Positions 15,523-24,663 of a stretch of 60,283 nucleotides of DNA are shown piece after piece. Below the pieces are notes generated by a model that did not search any database, was not told where the DNA came from, and saw nothing but the letters and a program-made list of their open reading frames with translations. The DNA is taken from assembly GCA_025350565.1 (NCBI GenBank), contig JANXXO010000094.1, positions 1-60,283 on the forward strand. Reading direction: 5' to 3'. The position numbers and the translations under genes are program-made. Numbering within the stretch: position 1 is the stretch's first letter; every line of letters starts with the position of its first letter. This DNA is from Acidimicrobiaceae bacterium (GTDB lineage Bacteria; Actinomycetota; Acidimicrobiia; Acidimicrobiales; RAAP-2).

Positions 15523-16890
15523 ATGACGCAGATTGAATCGGAACGAACGCGGCAAGCGCCGAACGGCGGTCGCATTCCTCCGAGTGCAATCGAAGCGGAA
15601 GAGAGCTTGATCGGAGCGATGCTCCTTTCGGCCGAGGCCGTGAGCGTCGCCTACGAAACCGTGCAGGCCGAGGACTTCTACCGGCCGCTTCATGGACAGA
15701 TCTTCAGCTCCATTATTGCCTTGGCCAACGCCGGCGAACCGGTGGACTACGTGACCGTGCAGGCCAAGTTGCAAGAGCGCGGGGCGATCGCCATTGAGTT
15801 GTCGCTGCTTTCGTCGCTGCAAATGAATACGCCGTCGGCCGCGAACGCGCTGCACTACGCCGAGCTGGTCCGTGAGAAGGCGCAGCAGCGTCGACTGATC
15901 TCGGTCGCCGGAGAGATTGTGGACGATGCCTACGTGGCGACCGAAGACGTCGTCGGACTCATCGACGAGGCGGAGCGCAAGATCAACGCCATCGGCGACG
16001 CCGGGCGCACCGACTCGGTCTCGCCCCTGCAGCGACTGCTGTTGAGCGAAGCGGACATCCTCGAAGAGCGCGGGGAAACCCGCGGACGGATCAATGGACT
16101 CGAAACCGGCTACAAGTCGCTCGACCTCATTCTCCAAGGCCTGCAACCGAGCAGCATGACGATCGTCGGCGCTCGTCCGGGCACCGGAAAGACCGCCTTC
16201 GCCTTGGGGATCCTCATCCACGTCGGCGCGGTGGTGAAACGACCCGCGCTCTTCTTCTCGCTGGAGATGAGCCGCCAAGAACTGGCCGAACGAATCCTGG
16301 CGTCCACGGCGCGGATCGACTCGTCAAAACTTCGAACCGGTGACCTGAGCGACGCGGACTGGAACCGGGCCCACGACGCGTTTGGCTATCTGCAGTCGGC
16401 GAAAGTCTTCATCGACGACAACCCGGCTCTCACCGTGATGGACGTGCGCGCACGCGCACGACGAATTCGTCAACAGAACGGCGACCTCGGGGTCGTCATT
16501 ATTGACTACCTCCAACTGATGAGTTCGCGTGGACGTTCGGAGAATCGCCAAGTCGAAGTCTCCGAAATGAGTCGCTCGTTGAAGATTTTGGCCCGCGAGC
16601 TCCAGTGTCCGGTGATTGCCCTTTCGCAGCTTTCGCGAAAACTCGAGGACCGAGCCGACAAGCGCCCCATGATGTCGGACCTCCGTGAGTCGGGCTCGCT
16701 CGAACAAGACGCCGACGTTGTGTTATTCATTTTCCGCCCCGAGCAGTACGGCGAGGTGGCGAATGACAAGAAGGCGGAAGCCGAGATTATCGTCGGCAAG
16801 AACCGCAATGGCCCGACTCGCAACGCGCACCTCACGTGGCGTGGCGAGTTTGCCCGATTCGATAACGTCGCCGAAGCCCGAGAGATCTAA
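15523..16890 (+). CDS. dnaB: Replicative DNA helicase DnaB
   Basis: This 455-residue hexameric helicase unwinds the replication fork. The N-terminal domain (PPSAIEAEESLIGAML) interacts with primase. The RecA-like domain has Walker A GARPGTGKT at about 216-224, SLEMSRQELAERIL, Walker B VVIIDYLQLM and the DLRESGSLEQDADVV segment. No intein interrupts the P-loop, unlike in several actinobacteria. The ATG follows TTGAGGTCTC. It is separated from rplI by a strong hairpin and so has its own promoter. The next gene converges after 222 bp with nothing recognisable between. Confidence 0.97.
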   Translation: MTQIESERTRQAPNGGRIPPSAIEAEESLIGAMLLSAEAVSVAYETVQAEDFYRPLHGQIFSSIIALANAGEPVDYVTVQAKLQERGAIAIELSLLSSLQMNTPSAANALHYAELVREKAQQRRLISVAGEIVDDAYVATEDVVGLIDEAERKINAIGDAGRTDSVSPLQRLLLSEADILEERGETRGRINGLETGYKSLDLILQGLQPSSMTIVGARPGTGKTAFALGILIHVGAVVKRPALFFSLEMSRQELAERILASTARIDSSKLRTGDLSDADWNRAHDAFGYLQSAKVFIDDNPALTVMDVRARARRIRQQNGDLGVVIIDYLQLMSSRGRSENRQVEVSEMSRSLKILARELQCPVIALSQLSRKLEDRADKRPMMSDLRESGSLEQDADVVLFIFRPEQYGEVANDKKAEAEIIVGKNRNGPTRNAHLTWRGEFARFDNVAEAREI

Positions 16891-17112
16891 GACAGGGCCA
16901 AGGCGTCAGCTCGCCGCGTCCAAAAGTCGTTCTTCACGCGCGTGGGAGAAAAATTTCCGCCGATGGATCGCACTGCCGTCCGAGTACCTGTCTGCGGTTG
17001 CGCACCCAACGGCAGACTCCCGGACTCCCTACCAATCGCTCTCACTCATTCGCTCGCGCGCCGAAGTGGCGTGACACGCTCTTGGCGCAGCGGAGACCAG
17101 GCTCCGGCGAAT

Positions 17113-17928
17113 TCAGTGGGGGTCGTTTTGGCGGCCCAATGTCTCGACGGGTGTCGCGCCGGGGCGGGTCCACTGCGGCACGGGCCGGCTGGTCGGACCC
17201 CAGACCGGGACACCATTAGCGTCAGAACGCCAGAACCAGCCGTTCGGATGGTCCACGGTGGCTGGCCCCTCCTTGACCTCGCCCGCTACCGGCGAGCCCT
17301 CTGGGTTGTCCTCCCACGCCTCACCGCGGCCGTAGGGCGTCATGTCGAGCAGGCTGAGAACCGCCATCGTTGGTTCATTGCCGCGGCCCGTCGTGGTGTA
17401 GGTGAGGAAGACTCGGTCGCCGTCGCGCAGGAAGCACGCGACGACGCCCATCTCACCTCCAACCGGCTCCTCAAGTCCACGCGCCGAGTACCAGTCCTGG
17501 TTGTAGCCCATGAATTTGACGTAGGGAGCTACCTCGTCCCATGGTCCCGAGGTCACGAACGCGAGCGAGACGCCACGCGCGTTGAGATAACTGGCGTCAT
17601 TGACGTGCCAAGCAGTCATCGTGCAGCCTTCGCACTGGCCCTGATGCGGTGCGCCGTCGTACCACATGTGCTTGTAGACAATGAGTTCGTCGCGACCTTG
17701 GAAGAGGTTGAGGAACGGAACCTGACCGTCGGGCCCCGAGACCAGAACCGTACCGTCGAACTCGACCATTGGCAGCCTCCGGCGCGCGGCAGCGATTGCG
17801 TCGCCGTTGCGGGTGTGGGCCTTCTCGCGAACCAGTAACTGCTTGCGTGCTTCCTCCCAGGTGGCTAGGTCGACCACCCGCGCATTACTGAGTGGGTGTT
17901 CGTTCGTGCTGCCTGGCTCATTCGTCAT
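17113..17928 (-). CDS. DUF899 family thioredoxin-like protein
   Basis: This 271-residue member of the DUF899 family has a thioredoxin-like fold. It contains ARKQLLVREKAHTR, LPMVEFDGTVLVSGPDGQV and DELIVYKHMWY, then a GQCEGCTMTAWH segment whose two cysteines could act as a redox pair. The C-terminal NGWFWRSDANGVPVWGPTSR is unusually Trp-rich. The ATG at 17928 follows GAGGAG. Its function is not established. The neighbours (decayed MFS gene and dnaB) give no clue, so it is probably monocistronic. Confidence 0.85.
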   Translation of the reverse strand: MTNEPGSTNEHPLSNARVVDLATWEEARKQLLVREKAHTRNGDAIAAARRRLPMVEFDGTVLVSGPDGQVPFLNLFQGRDELIVYKHMWYDGAPHQGQCEGCTMTAWHVNDASYLNARGVSLAFVTSGPWDEVAPYVKFMGYNQDWYSARGLEEPVGGEMGVVACFLRDGDRVFLTYTTTGRGNEPTMAVLSLLDMTPYGRGEAWEDNPEGSPVAGEVKEGPATVDHPNGWFWRSDANGVPVWGPTSRPVPQWTRPGATPVETLGRQNDPH

Positions 17929-18187
17929 GATCTCCTCGTCTGTCTTGTCGCGTCTGCTGGGGCTCACTCTGAAGTTGGTCGATGTGCCATACGAACTTTG
18001 CAAGGTCCCGACGTCCGCCAAAAGAAGTGAGCAAAGAGTACTACCGACTGAACTTCGTTTGGCGAGCATCAGTCGCGTGCGCGAGTCCCTTCCGCAACGC
18101 CCCACAACTCAGTGTGCAGCCCGCGACCAATGTCCCGGCGTTGGAGGTTGAACTCAAGCGACCGAACATTGCCCGATGCGAACTCAG

Positions 18188-18545
18188 CTATCGAGGGTGA
18201 CGCAACCCCAGCGTGAGCACATCACGATTCTGGAAGACGACGCGAAACCCTTGTGCGGCCCGTTCGAGGAAACTCTCGGCTTTCACGTCTTCGGGAATCG
18301 AAGCGGAGGCGGACGCTGCGACGTTGGGCGACTCCTTCGCGGGGTAGCGGATGGTGACGACGAAAAGGGCCGACCACACGAACGTCAAGGCGTCAAAGGC
18401 GAAGGCGGTGGGCACGTTGGCGAACGCGAGTAGGAAGCCGGCGAGCGCCGGACCGGCAAAGAACCCCACGCTTTCAATGGTGCTGGAGACGACATTCGCT
18501 CCGGCCCGGGTCGGATGCGTTCGCGAGGGTCGGCACTGTGCGTTT
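18188..18545 (-). pseudogene. Decayed MFS transporter fragment
   Basis: The minus strand encodes the middle of a major-facilitator protein: ANVVSSTIESVGFFAGPALAG, AFAFDALTFVWSALFV, then the central loop and a sudden end at VLTLGLRHPR. The longest frame reaches upstream through RTHPTRAGANVV to a TGA. The preceding residues TVPTLA are found in another frame, so a small indel near 18525 broke the gene. Both the N-terminal helices and the C-terminal half are missing. The fragment lies directly downstream of the SDR gene and appears to be the remains of a larger transporter gene. Confidence 0.75.
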
Positions 18546-18568
18546 CAGCCATTGATGGCTGCGAGGAG

Positions 18569-19345
18569 CTATTTCGGCTGCATCCGGATGCCGGCGTCCA
18601 GGCGAATCGACTCGGCGTTCATGTAGCTGTTGGCGAGGAGTTCTGCGGCGAGCGTGGCGAACTCGGAGGAGTACCCGAGGCGCTTGGGAAAGAGGACGCC
18701 CGCGCCGAGGCGGGCCTTGAACTCATCGGACTGGGGCCCGGTACCGTAGATCGGCGTGTCGATGAGTCCGGGCAGGATGCAGTTGGCCCGCACGCCGATA
18801 ACCGCGAGGTCGCGAGCCAGAGGCAAGGTCAGTCCGACCACCCCGCCCTTGGACGACGAGTACGCCACTTGGCCAATCTGTCCGTCTTCGGCCGCGACCG
18901 ACGCCGTGTTCACGATGGCGCCACGCATGTTGTCGACGTCGGGGCTGTTGTGACCCATGGCCGTGGCGGCGAGGCGACAAACGTTAAAGGTGCCGATCAA
19001 GTTAATCTCGATTACTTTGCGATAGAGGTCGAGGTCGTGGGCCGACGAGTACTCACCGTCCTTTCCCACGGTGCGCGTCGCCCACCCAATGCCCGCACAG
19101 TTGACGGCACTCCAAAGGGGGGCCATGGCCGTGGCCGCCGCGATGGCTTCGATCACTTGCTCGGTACTGGTCACGTCGCAGTGCACGTAGGCGCCGCCAA
19201 TTTCTGCCGCGACTTGGCTGCCGGCCTCGTCGTTGAGGTCCGCCAGGACCACTTTGACGCCGCGTTTGCTCAGTTCACGCGCGGTGGCTTCACCAAGCCC
19301 TGACGCGCCGCCGGTCACGACGGCCGATGTGTTCTTGAGATCCAT
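18569..19345 (-). CDS. SDR family oxidoreductase (3-hydroxyacyl-CoA dehydrogenase type II-like)
   Basis: This 258-residue short-chain dehydrogenase has the cofactor loop TGGASGLGEA (11-20), D36 in LADLND favouring NAD, NCAG at 82-85 and a catalytic triad of S149, Y162 and K166 (YSSSK). The pattern with GIGWATRTVGKDG and ARDLAVIGVRANCILPG resembles type II 3-hydroxyacyl-CoA or short/branched acyl dehydrogenases. AGGAG precedes the ATG. It stands alone, so the substrate cannot be fixed. A decayed MFS gene follows downstream. Confidence 0.85.
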   Translation of the reverse strand: MDLKNTSAVVTGGASGLGEATARELSKRGVKVVLADLNDEAGSQVAAEIGGAYVHCDVTSTEQVIEAIAAATAMAPLWSAVNCAGIGWATRTVGKDGEYSSAHDLDLYRKVIEINLIGTFNVCRLAATAMGHNSPDVDNMRGAIVNTASVAAEDGQIGQVAYSSSKGGVVGLTLPLARDLAVIGVRANCILPGLIDTPIYGTGPQSDEFKARLGAGVLFPKRLGYSSEFATLAAELLANSYMNAESIRLDAGIRMQPK

Positions 19346-19441
19346 TGTCGCTCCTGAGATTGGGGAAAGCTGGTGGCTGAACCGTTACAGAGTCAAGCAG
19401 AGATACGGGGGCGTAGCGGCGAGGGCGCGCGCCGACCCGCG

Positions 19442-19447
19442 TAGCGT
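19442..19447 (+). promoter_or_regulatory. Leaderless -10 element for rlmN
   Basis: TAGCGT ends 6 nt before the rlmN ATG. The intervening AAAGGG is too close to serve as a normal Shine-Dalgarno. The same TAGCGT-N6-start spacing occurs at 60210-60222. Confidence 0.5.
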
Positions 19448-19453
19448 AAAGGG

Positions 19454-20494
19454 ATGCGCTCGCCCTACGACTTCGCCAAGGCCGAGTTGGCCGAAATGCT
19501 CGAAGGGGAGCCGCGCTACCGGGTCGACCAAATCTGGCACGGTCTGTGGAGCGATCACCAAGCAATCAACGAGATAACGACTATTCCAAAATCACTGCGG
19601 GCGACCCTGGGCGAGCGATTCACGCCACTCCTTGACGTCGTGAACGACGTGTCGAGCGATCTCGGCGCCACGCGCAAGTGGGTGTTTCGCCTCGAAGGTG
19701 GCGCCACCATTGAAACCGTCCTCATGGCCTACGAGGACCGGGTGACGGTCTGCGTGTCGAGCCAGGCCGGCTGCGCCATGGGTTGCACCTTTTGTGCCAC
19801 GGGACAGGCCGGCTTCACGCGCCACCTGACGACGGGTGAAGTGCTCGAACAGGTGATGTTCGCCGCGCGCGCCGCCGCGCCTCGCCGACTCTCCAACGTG
19901 GTCTTCATGGGCATGGGCGAACCGCTCGCCAACTATCTGGTCACCGTCGACGTGGTTCGACGACTGCACGATCACCTCGGTCTCTCGGCGCGCCACCTCA
20001 CGGTGTCGACCGTGGGCGTGGCCCCGGCCATCGAACGCATGGCCAAGACCGGTCTTCCCCTCACCTTGGCGGTGAGCCTGCACTCGGCGAACGACGAGGA
20101 CCGAAGTGCACTCATCCCCCTTAATCGCCGCTACCCCTTGGAACGTCTGCATCGGGCCTGTGAGTTCTGGATGGCCACCACGGGACGCCGTCTCAGTTTC
20201 GAGTGGGCCCTCATTGACGGCGTCAACGACCGCGATCGCGACATCGACGAACTCGCGCGCTACGCACTGTCGCTGCACGCGCACGTCAACCTGATTCCTC
20301 TCAATCCAACGCCGGGCTACCTGGTGCGCGGATCCTCGGGTCAGCGCGTCCACGAATTTCGCGCCGGTCTTATCGAGCTTGGGGTGAACGCCACCGTGCG
20401 CAACACGAGAGGGCGATCGATCGATGCCGCCTGCGGACAGTTGGCCGCCGTCACCAACGCCCGACGAAAGTCCATTGCGGTGCGGTCCGCCTAG
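19454..20494 (+). CDS. rlmN: 23S rRNA (adenine(2503)-C(2))-methyltransferase RlmN
   Basis: This 346-residue radical-SAM methyltransferase modifies A2503 of 23S rRNA and A37 of some tRNAs. The cluster-binding CAMGCTFCATGQAGF carries the CxxxCxxC at C107, C111 and C114. MGMGEPLANY, STVGVAPAIERM, SLHSANDEDRS and the C-terminal NTRGRSIDAACGQL, with the second catalytic Cys at about 327, complete the family pattern. The ATG has a likely leaderless promoter. The 254 bp to the next gene hold no recognised feature other than the dehydrogenase promoter region. Confidence 0.96.
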   Translation: MRSPYDFAKAELAEMLEGEPRYRVDQIWHGLWSDHQAINEITTIPKSLRATLGERFTPLLDVVNDVSSDLGATRKWVFRLEGGATIETVLMAYEDRVTVCVSSQAGCAMGCTFCATGQAGFTRHLTTGEVLEQVMFAARAAAPRRLSNVVFMGMGEPLANYLVTVDVVRRLHDHLGLSARHLTVSTVGVAPAIERMAKTGLPLTLAVSLHSANDEDRSALIPLNRRYPLERLHRACEFWMATTGRRLSFEWALIDGVNDRDRDIDELARYALSLHAHVNLIPLNPTPGYLVRGSSGQRVHEFRAGLIELGVNATVRNTRGRSIDAACGQLAAVTNARRKSIAVRSA

Positions 20495-20748
20495 TTCACC
20501 CCTTGCACTCCACACTCGGTCACCATTTCGACACGGCGTGGGACCACGAGCTTCGGAGGCACCTGGGAGGTGACGTGCATAAAAACGACCGTGACCGTCG
20601 ATTTACCGGGTAATGAGATGACGTGTCCGGCGAACAACCGTTGGAAGTCTCGTTTTGGGGCGAGGGGCTCGCGTCGACCAGCAGCCGGGCCACCCAATCA
20701 TCGTACGGGGATAGTGTGATTCCGGGGGTAGTCGCTTAAGGAGTGTCG

Positions 20749-21816
20749 ATGATCGACGAAGAACTTGTTCAGTTGTTGACGCCCGAGGGCGAACGGGTGC
20801 AGAACGCCGACTACGAGTCAACCCTCAACGGCGACGAGATCTTCGGCCTCTACCGCGACATGGTGATTATCCGGCGACTCTGCAATGAATCCACCTCCCT
20901 CCAGCGCCAAGGCCAACTGGCCCTCTGGGCTCCCATTCAGGGTCAAGAGGCCGCGCAAATCGGCGCCGGCCGAGCGCTCGCCCCCATGGACTTCACCTTT
21001 CCGACCTACCGCGAACACGGCATTGCGTGGTGTCGGGGAGTCCCGCCCGAGAACATGCTTCGCCTCTTTCGCGCCGTCAGCAACGGGGGCTGGGATCCCC
21101 AGAAATACCGCCACTCCGTGCCGACCGTGGTGCTCGGCAGCCAAACCCTCCACGCGGTGGGCTACGCAATGGGTATTCAGCGTGACGGGGCCGAAGAGGC
21201 CGCCATGGCCTTCTTCGGCGACGGAGCCTCGAGCCAAGGCGACGTGCTCGAAGCCTTTGTCTGGGCGGCGTCCTTTAACGCGCCCGTCGTCTTTTTCTGT
21301 CAGAACAACCAGTGGGGTATCTCGACACCCTCGTCGGTTCAGTCCAAGATCCCGCTGTACCACCGCGCGCACGGATTCGGCTTTCCCGGTGTCCGGGTCG
21401 ACGGCAACGACGTACTAGCGGTCTACGAAGTGACCAAACGGGCACTGGACAGTGCTCGTGTGGGCGGCGGTCCCACCCTCATCGAGGCCTACACCTACCG
21501 GATTGGCGCGCACACCACGTCCGACGACCCCACGCGCTACCGCATTGACGCCGAAGTCGAGGTGTGGAAACACCGTGACCCCGTCGAGCGGGTGAAGGCC
21601 CTGCTCGCGCGTGAGTACAAGGTGAAGAACAGCGACTTCGACGACGTGGCCGCCGAGGCGGACGCCATGGCGCTGCAGCTACGCGACGACGTGCTCGCCA
21701 TGAGTCGTCCCGATCCCCTCACCATGTTCGACAACGCCTACGCCGCGCCGCACCCCCTCATCGACGAAGGCCGACGCGACATGATTGATCTAGGCATCAG
21801 TGAAGGATCCCTCTAA
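20749..21816 (+). CDS. pdhA: 2-oxoacid dehydrogenase E1 alpha subunit
   Basis: This 355-residue thiamine-diphosphate enzyme is the alpha subunit of a pyruvate or branched-chain 2-oxoacid dehydrogenase. The ThDP motif runs from FFGDGASSQGDVLEAF to FFCQNNQWGIS. The phosphorylation-loop-like region is RIGAHTTSDDPTRYR. The ATG at 20749 was chosen because AAGGAG lies 5 nt before it; a GTG two codons earlier overlaps that site. Genes for E1 beta and E2 follow with overlaps of 1 and 4 nt. No E3 gene is in the window, so lipoamide dehydrogenase must be elsewhere. Confidence 0.93.
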   Translation: MIDEELVQLLTPEGERVQNADYESTLNGDEIFGLYRDMVIIRRLCNESTSLQRQGQLALWAPIQGQEAAQIGAGRALAPMDFTFPTYREHGIAWCRGVPPENMLRLFRAVSNGGWDPQKYRHSVPTVVLGSQTLHAVGYAMGIQRDGAEEAAMAFFGDGASSQGDVLEAFVWAASFNAPVVFFCQNNQWGISTPSSVQSKIPLYHRAHGFGFPGVRVDGNDVLAVYEVTKRALDSARVGGGPTLIEAYTYRIGAHTTSDDPTRYRIDAEVEVWKHRDPVERVKALLAREYKVKNSDFDDVAAEADAMALQLRDDVLAMSRPDPLTMFDNAYAAPHPLIDEGRRDMIDLGISEGSL

Positions 21817-22802
21817 TGGCAACGACCACCATGACCATGGCGAAGGCGCTGAACGAGGGACTTCGCAAGGCCCTAGACGCCAATCCCAAGGTGCTCTTGA
21901 TGGGCGAGGATATTGGGCGACTGGGCGGCGTCTTTCGCATCACCGACGGACTGCAGAAGGACTTCGGCGAAGACCGGGTCATTGACTCACCACTCGCCGA
22001 GTCGGCCATTGTCGGCACGGCGGTCGGTCTGGCCATCCGGGGCTACCGCGCGGTCTGTGAGATTCAATTCGACGGCTTCGTCTACCCCGCCTTCGACCAG
22101 ATTGTCTCCCAAGTGGCCAAACTGCACAAGCGGTCGGACGGGGCCTACAAGATGGCCATGGTGATCCGCATCCCGTTCCAAGGTGGCATCGGCGCCATCG
22201 AACATCACTCGGAGAGTCCGGAGCCCTACTTCGCCCAGACGGCCGGACTGCGGGTGGTCTCGTGCTCGACGCCGAACGATGCCTACTGGATGATTCAACA
22301 GTCCGTCGCCCACGACGATCCCATCATTTTTTGTGAGCCCAAGAGTCGCTACTGGGAAAAGGGTGAAGTCGACTTGGAGGGACCGCCCAGTGGCCTGTTC
22401 GACGCCGTCGTTCGCCGCGAAGGCACCGACGTCACGTTGATTGGCTACGGCGCCTCGATGAAGACGGCACTTCGCGCCGCCGAGACGGCGCAGGCCGAAG
22501 GTGTCTCGATTGAGGTAATTGACGCTCGTTCGATTGCGCCCCTCGATCTGGGCGTCATGGCCAAGTCGGTGGAGAAGACCGGCCGGCTGGTGATTGTCCA
22601 GGAGTCACCCCACACCGCCTCGGTCGGATCCGAGATCGTGGCCGAGTTGACGCAGCGCTGTTTCTATTCACTGCGCGCGCCCGGCGTGCGCGTGAGCGGC
22701 TATCACGTGCCGTATCCGCCCACGCGTATCGAAGAGGATTACCGACCAACCGTTGACCGCATTCTCGACGCCGTCGACCGAGTGATGGGATTTGAAAGTT
22801 GA
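21816..22802 (+). CDS. pdhB: 2-oxoacid dehydrogenase E1 beta subunit
   Basis: This 328-residue transketolase-like partner of E1 alpha contains the motifs LLMGEDIGRLGGVFRIT, DSPLAESAIVGTAVGLAIRG, EIQFDGFVYPAFDQ and IEVIDARSIAPLD. The ATG overlaps the TAA of E1 alpha (TAATG). Sequence alone does not settle whether the complex prefers pyruvate or branched-chain oxoacids. The two-subunit E1 with a single-lipoyl E2 is the form usual in Gram-positive bacteria. Confidence 0.94.
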   Translation: MATTTMTMAKALNEGLRKALDANPKVLLMGEDIGRLGGVFRITDGLQKDFGEDRVIDSPLAESAIVGTAVGLAIRGYRAVCEIQFDGFVYPAFDQIVSQVAKLHKRSDGAYKMAMVIRIPFQGGIGAIEHHSESPEPYFAQTAGLRVVSCSTPNDAYWMIQQSVAHDDPIIFCEPKSRYWEKGEVDLEGPPSGLFDAVVRREGTDVTLIGYGASMKTALRAAETAQAEGVSIEVIDARSIAPLDLGVMAKSVEKTGRLVIVQESPHTASVGSEIVAELTQRCFYSLRAPGVRVSGYHVPYPPTRIEEDYRPTVDRILDAVDRVMGFES

Positions 22803-24202
22803 GCCAGGAAATCTTCTTACTGCCCGACGTCGGCGAAGGATTGACGGAAGCCGAGATCGTCACCTGGAAGGTGAACGTCGGCGACGTCGTCGTGCTCAAC
22901 CAACCGCTGGTCGACATCGAGACCGCCAAGGCCACCGTGGAACTGCCTAGTCCCTACGCGGGCACCGTCGTCACGCTGCACGGCAAGGTCGGTGACGTAC
23001 TCGAAGTACACACGCCGCTCATCACCTTCGACGTGGGTGGCGACGCCTCGAGCGCGCCGTCGCCTTCGACCGAAGCGGCGCCCGCCTCGGACAAACAAGA
23101 GGGCTCCGTCGGCGAAGGACGTGAAGCGGTGCTCATTGGCTACGGCGTGGCGAACGAGGACGCCATCGTCACGCGCAAACATCGACGCAAAGACGGTGCA
23201 GCGACGACCTCGCCCCCGCCGTCGGCGCCCGTGGCGCCGGCTCCGACAGCGGTCGCCGCGACCGCCGCGGTCTCGGCCGCGCCTCGTTCCACCCCACCCG
23301 TTCGTCTGTACGCCAAACAACACGGTCTCGACATGGGCGCGCTGACGGGTTCGGGCCGTGACGGTTTGATCACGCGCCACGACGTGGAACTTGCACTCAC
23401 GGCGACGCCCGGGTCGAGTGCTCGCGTGTCGGCGCCCATTACGGGACCCACTACCACGTCGCGTTTCGTGGGACGTGAGCTCGAATCTTGGGCCACCGGT
23501 CCCAAGGAAGAGCGAATCCCGGTGAAGGGTGTGCTGCGCTCCATGGCCGAGGCGATGGTGCACAGCGCCTTTACCCAGCCGCGCGCGGCCGTATGGGTTC
23601 GCGTCGACGCGACGAGGACCATGGAGTTAGTTGCCTCGCTGAAGAAACAGCCAAATCTCGAAGGCGTTCGCCTCTCACCCTTGACCATTGTGGCCTTGGC
23701 CCTGTGCGACGCCGCGCGGCACTTCCCCGGCGTCAACTCAAGTTTTGACACCGCCGCCAATGAAGTGGTGGTTCGGCGCACGGTGAATCTCGGCATCGCG
23801 GCCGATACTCCTCGAGGTCTCATCGTGCCCAACATCAAAGGCGCCGATCAACTCGACCTGGTGGGCATGGCGTCCGCCCTGAGCGTCCTCGTCGAAAAGG
23901 CGCGTGACGGATCGACGACGCCGAACGAAATGATTGGCACCACGCTCAGCATTACCAACGTCGGTCCCTTTGGCGTCGACGCCGCGATACCTATCCTTCC
24001 GCCGGGCACCGGGGCGATCCTGGCGGTCGGTCAAATCGCCAAAGCGCCATGGGTCGTCAACGACGAAGTGGTCGTTCGTCAGGTGGTGGAGTTGGCCATG
24101 GCCTTCGACCACCGGCAAGTCGATGGTGCGATGGCCTCGGCGGTGCTCGCGCACATCGGGCGTTTTTTGCACGACCCGGCGCCCGCGCTCATCGCGGGCT
24201 AA
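22799..24202 (+). CDS. pdhC: Dihydrolipoamide acyltransferase E2
   Basis: This 467-residue E2 core protein has one N-terminal lipoyl domain with the lipoyl lysine K44 in DIETAKATVE. An Ala/Pro linker leads to a peripheral-subunit-binding domain (PVRLYAKQHGLDMGALTGSG), a second linker and the catalytic domain ending in AFDHRQVDGAMAS, with the active-site His and Asp. The start is TTG, overlapping the E1 beta TGA (TTGA). A single lipoyl domain is typical of BCDH or Gram-positive PDH. The 3' end overlaps the convergent bcp gene by 4 nt. Confidence 0.95.
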   Translation: MSQEIFLLPDVGEGLTEAEIVTWKVNVGDVVVLNQPLVDIETAKATVELPSPYAGTVVTLHGKVGDVLEVHTPLITFDVGGDASSAPSPSTEAAPASDKQEGSVGEGREAVLIGYGVANEDAIVTRKHRRKDGAATTSPPPSAPVAPAPTAVAATAAVSAAPRSTPPVRLYAKQHGLDMGALTGSGRDGLITRHDVELALTATPGSSARVSAPITGPTTTSRFVGRELESWATGPKEERIPVKGVLRSMAEAMVHSAFTQPRAAVWVRVDATRTMELVASLKKQPNLEGVRLSPLTIVALALCDAARHFPGVNSSFDTAANEVVVRRTVNLGIAADTPRGLIVPNIKGADQLDLVGMASALSVLVEKARDGSTTPNEMIGTTLSITNVGPFGVDAAIPILPPGTGAILAVGQIAKAPWVVNDEVVVRQVVELAMAFDHRQVDGAMASAVLAHIGRFLHDPAPALIAG

Positions 24203-24654
24203 CGCTTCAGTGTCCGGAGCGCTTCGAGGGCGCGGTCGGCGTGCGCGTTCATGTTCACCTCACTGGTGATCACGTCGACCACGCGCTGATCTTGGCCAAT
24301 GACGAAGGTCGAGCGCTTCACTTTTAAGAGGTCGAGTCCCCGCTTGACGCCGTACTCTTTGGCGACCGCGCCAGTGACGTCGGCGAGTAGCGGGTAGTCC
24401 AAACTGTTCTTGGTCGTGAACTCGGCCTGCTTGTCGACGCTGTCCATGGAGATACCAAGGCGCTGGCCCCCGAGGGCCGAGAACTCCGAGGCGAGGTCGC
24501 GAAAGTGGCACGACTCTTTCGTACAGCCCTTGGTCATCGCGGCCGGATAGAAGAAGAGCACGACGGGGCCGTTCAGCAGCATCGTCGAGAGCGTCCGCTC
24601 GTGGCCCTCCTGGTCGGGAAGTTTGAAGTCCGGCGCGAGGTCACCTATGTGCAT
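24199..24654 (-). CDS. bcp: Peroxiredoxin, Bcp/PrxQ type
   Basis: This 151-residue thiol peroxidase reduces peroxides using thioredoxin. The peroxidatic Cys is C44 in YPAAMTKGCTKESC, with T41 and the resolving-type C49 five residues on, as in atypical two-Cys Bcp. The start MHIGDLAPDFKLPDQ is typical. TAAGGT lies exactly 6 nt before the ATG without a Shine-Dalgarno, so the transcript is probably leaderless; this hexamer overlaps the stop codon of the upstream response regulator. Thioredoxin and its reductase are encoded at 2.9-4.2 kb. Confidence 0.93.
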   Translation of the reverse strand: MHIGDLAPDFKLPDQEGHERTLSTMLLNGPVVLFFYPAAMTKGCTKESCHFRDLASEFSALGGQRLGISMDSVDKQAEFTTKNSLDYPLLADVTGAVAKEYGVKRGLDLLKVKRSTFVIGQDQRVVDVITSEVNMNAHADRALEALRTLKR

Positions 24655-24663
24655 AGGGGCACC

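Noticed and set aside
20491..20697. 68-residue minus-strand frame between rlmN and the E1 alpha gene
   Set aside because: No ribosome-binding site and no family recognised. It overlaps rlmN by 4 nt and covers the promoter region of the dehydrogenase operon, so it is left uncalled.
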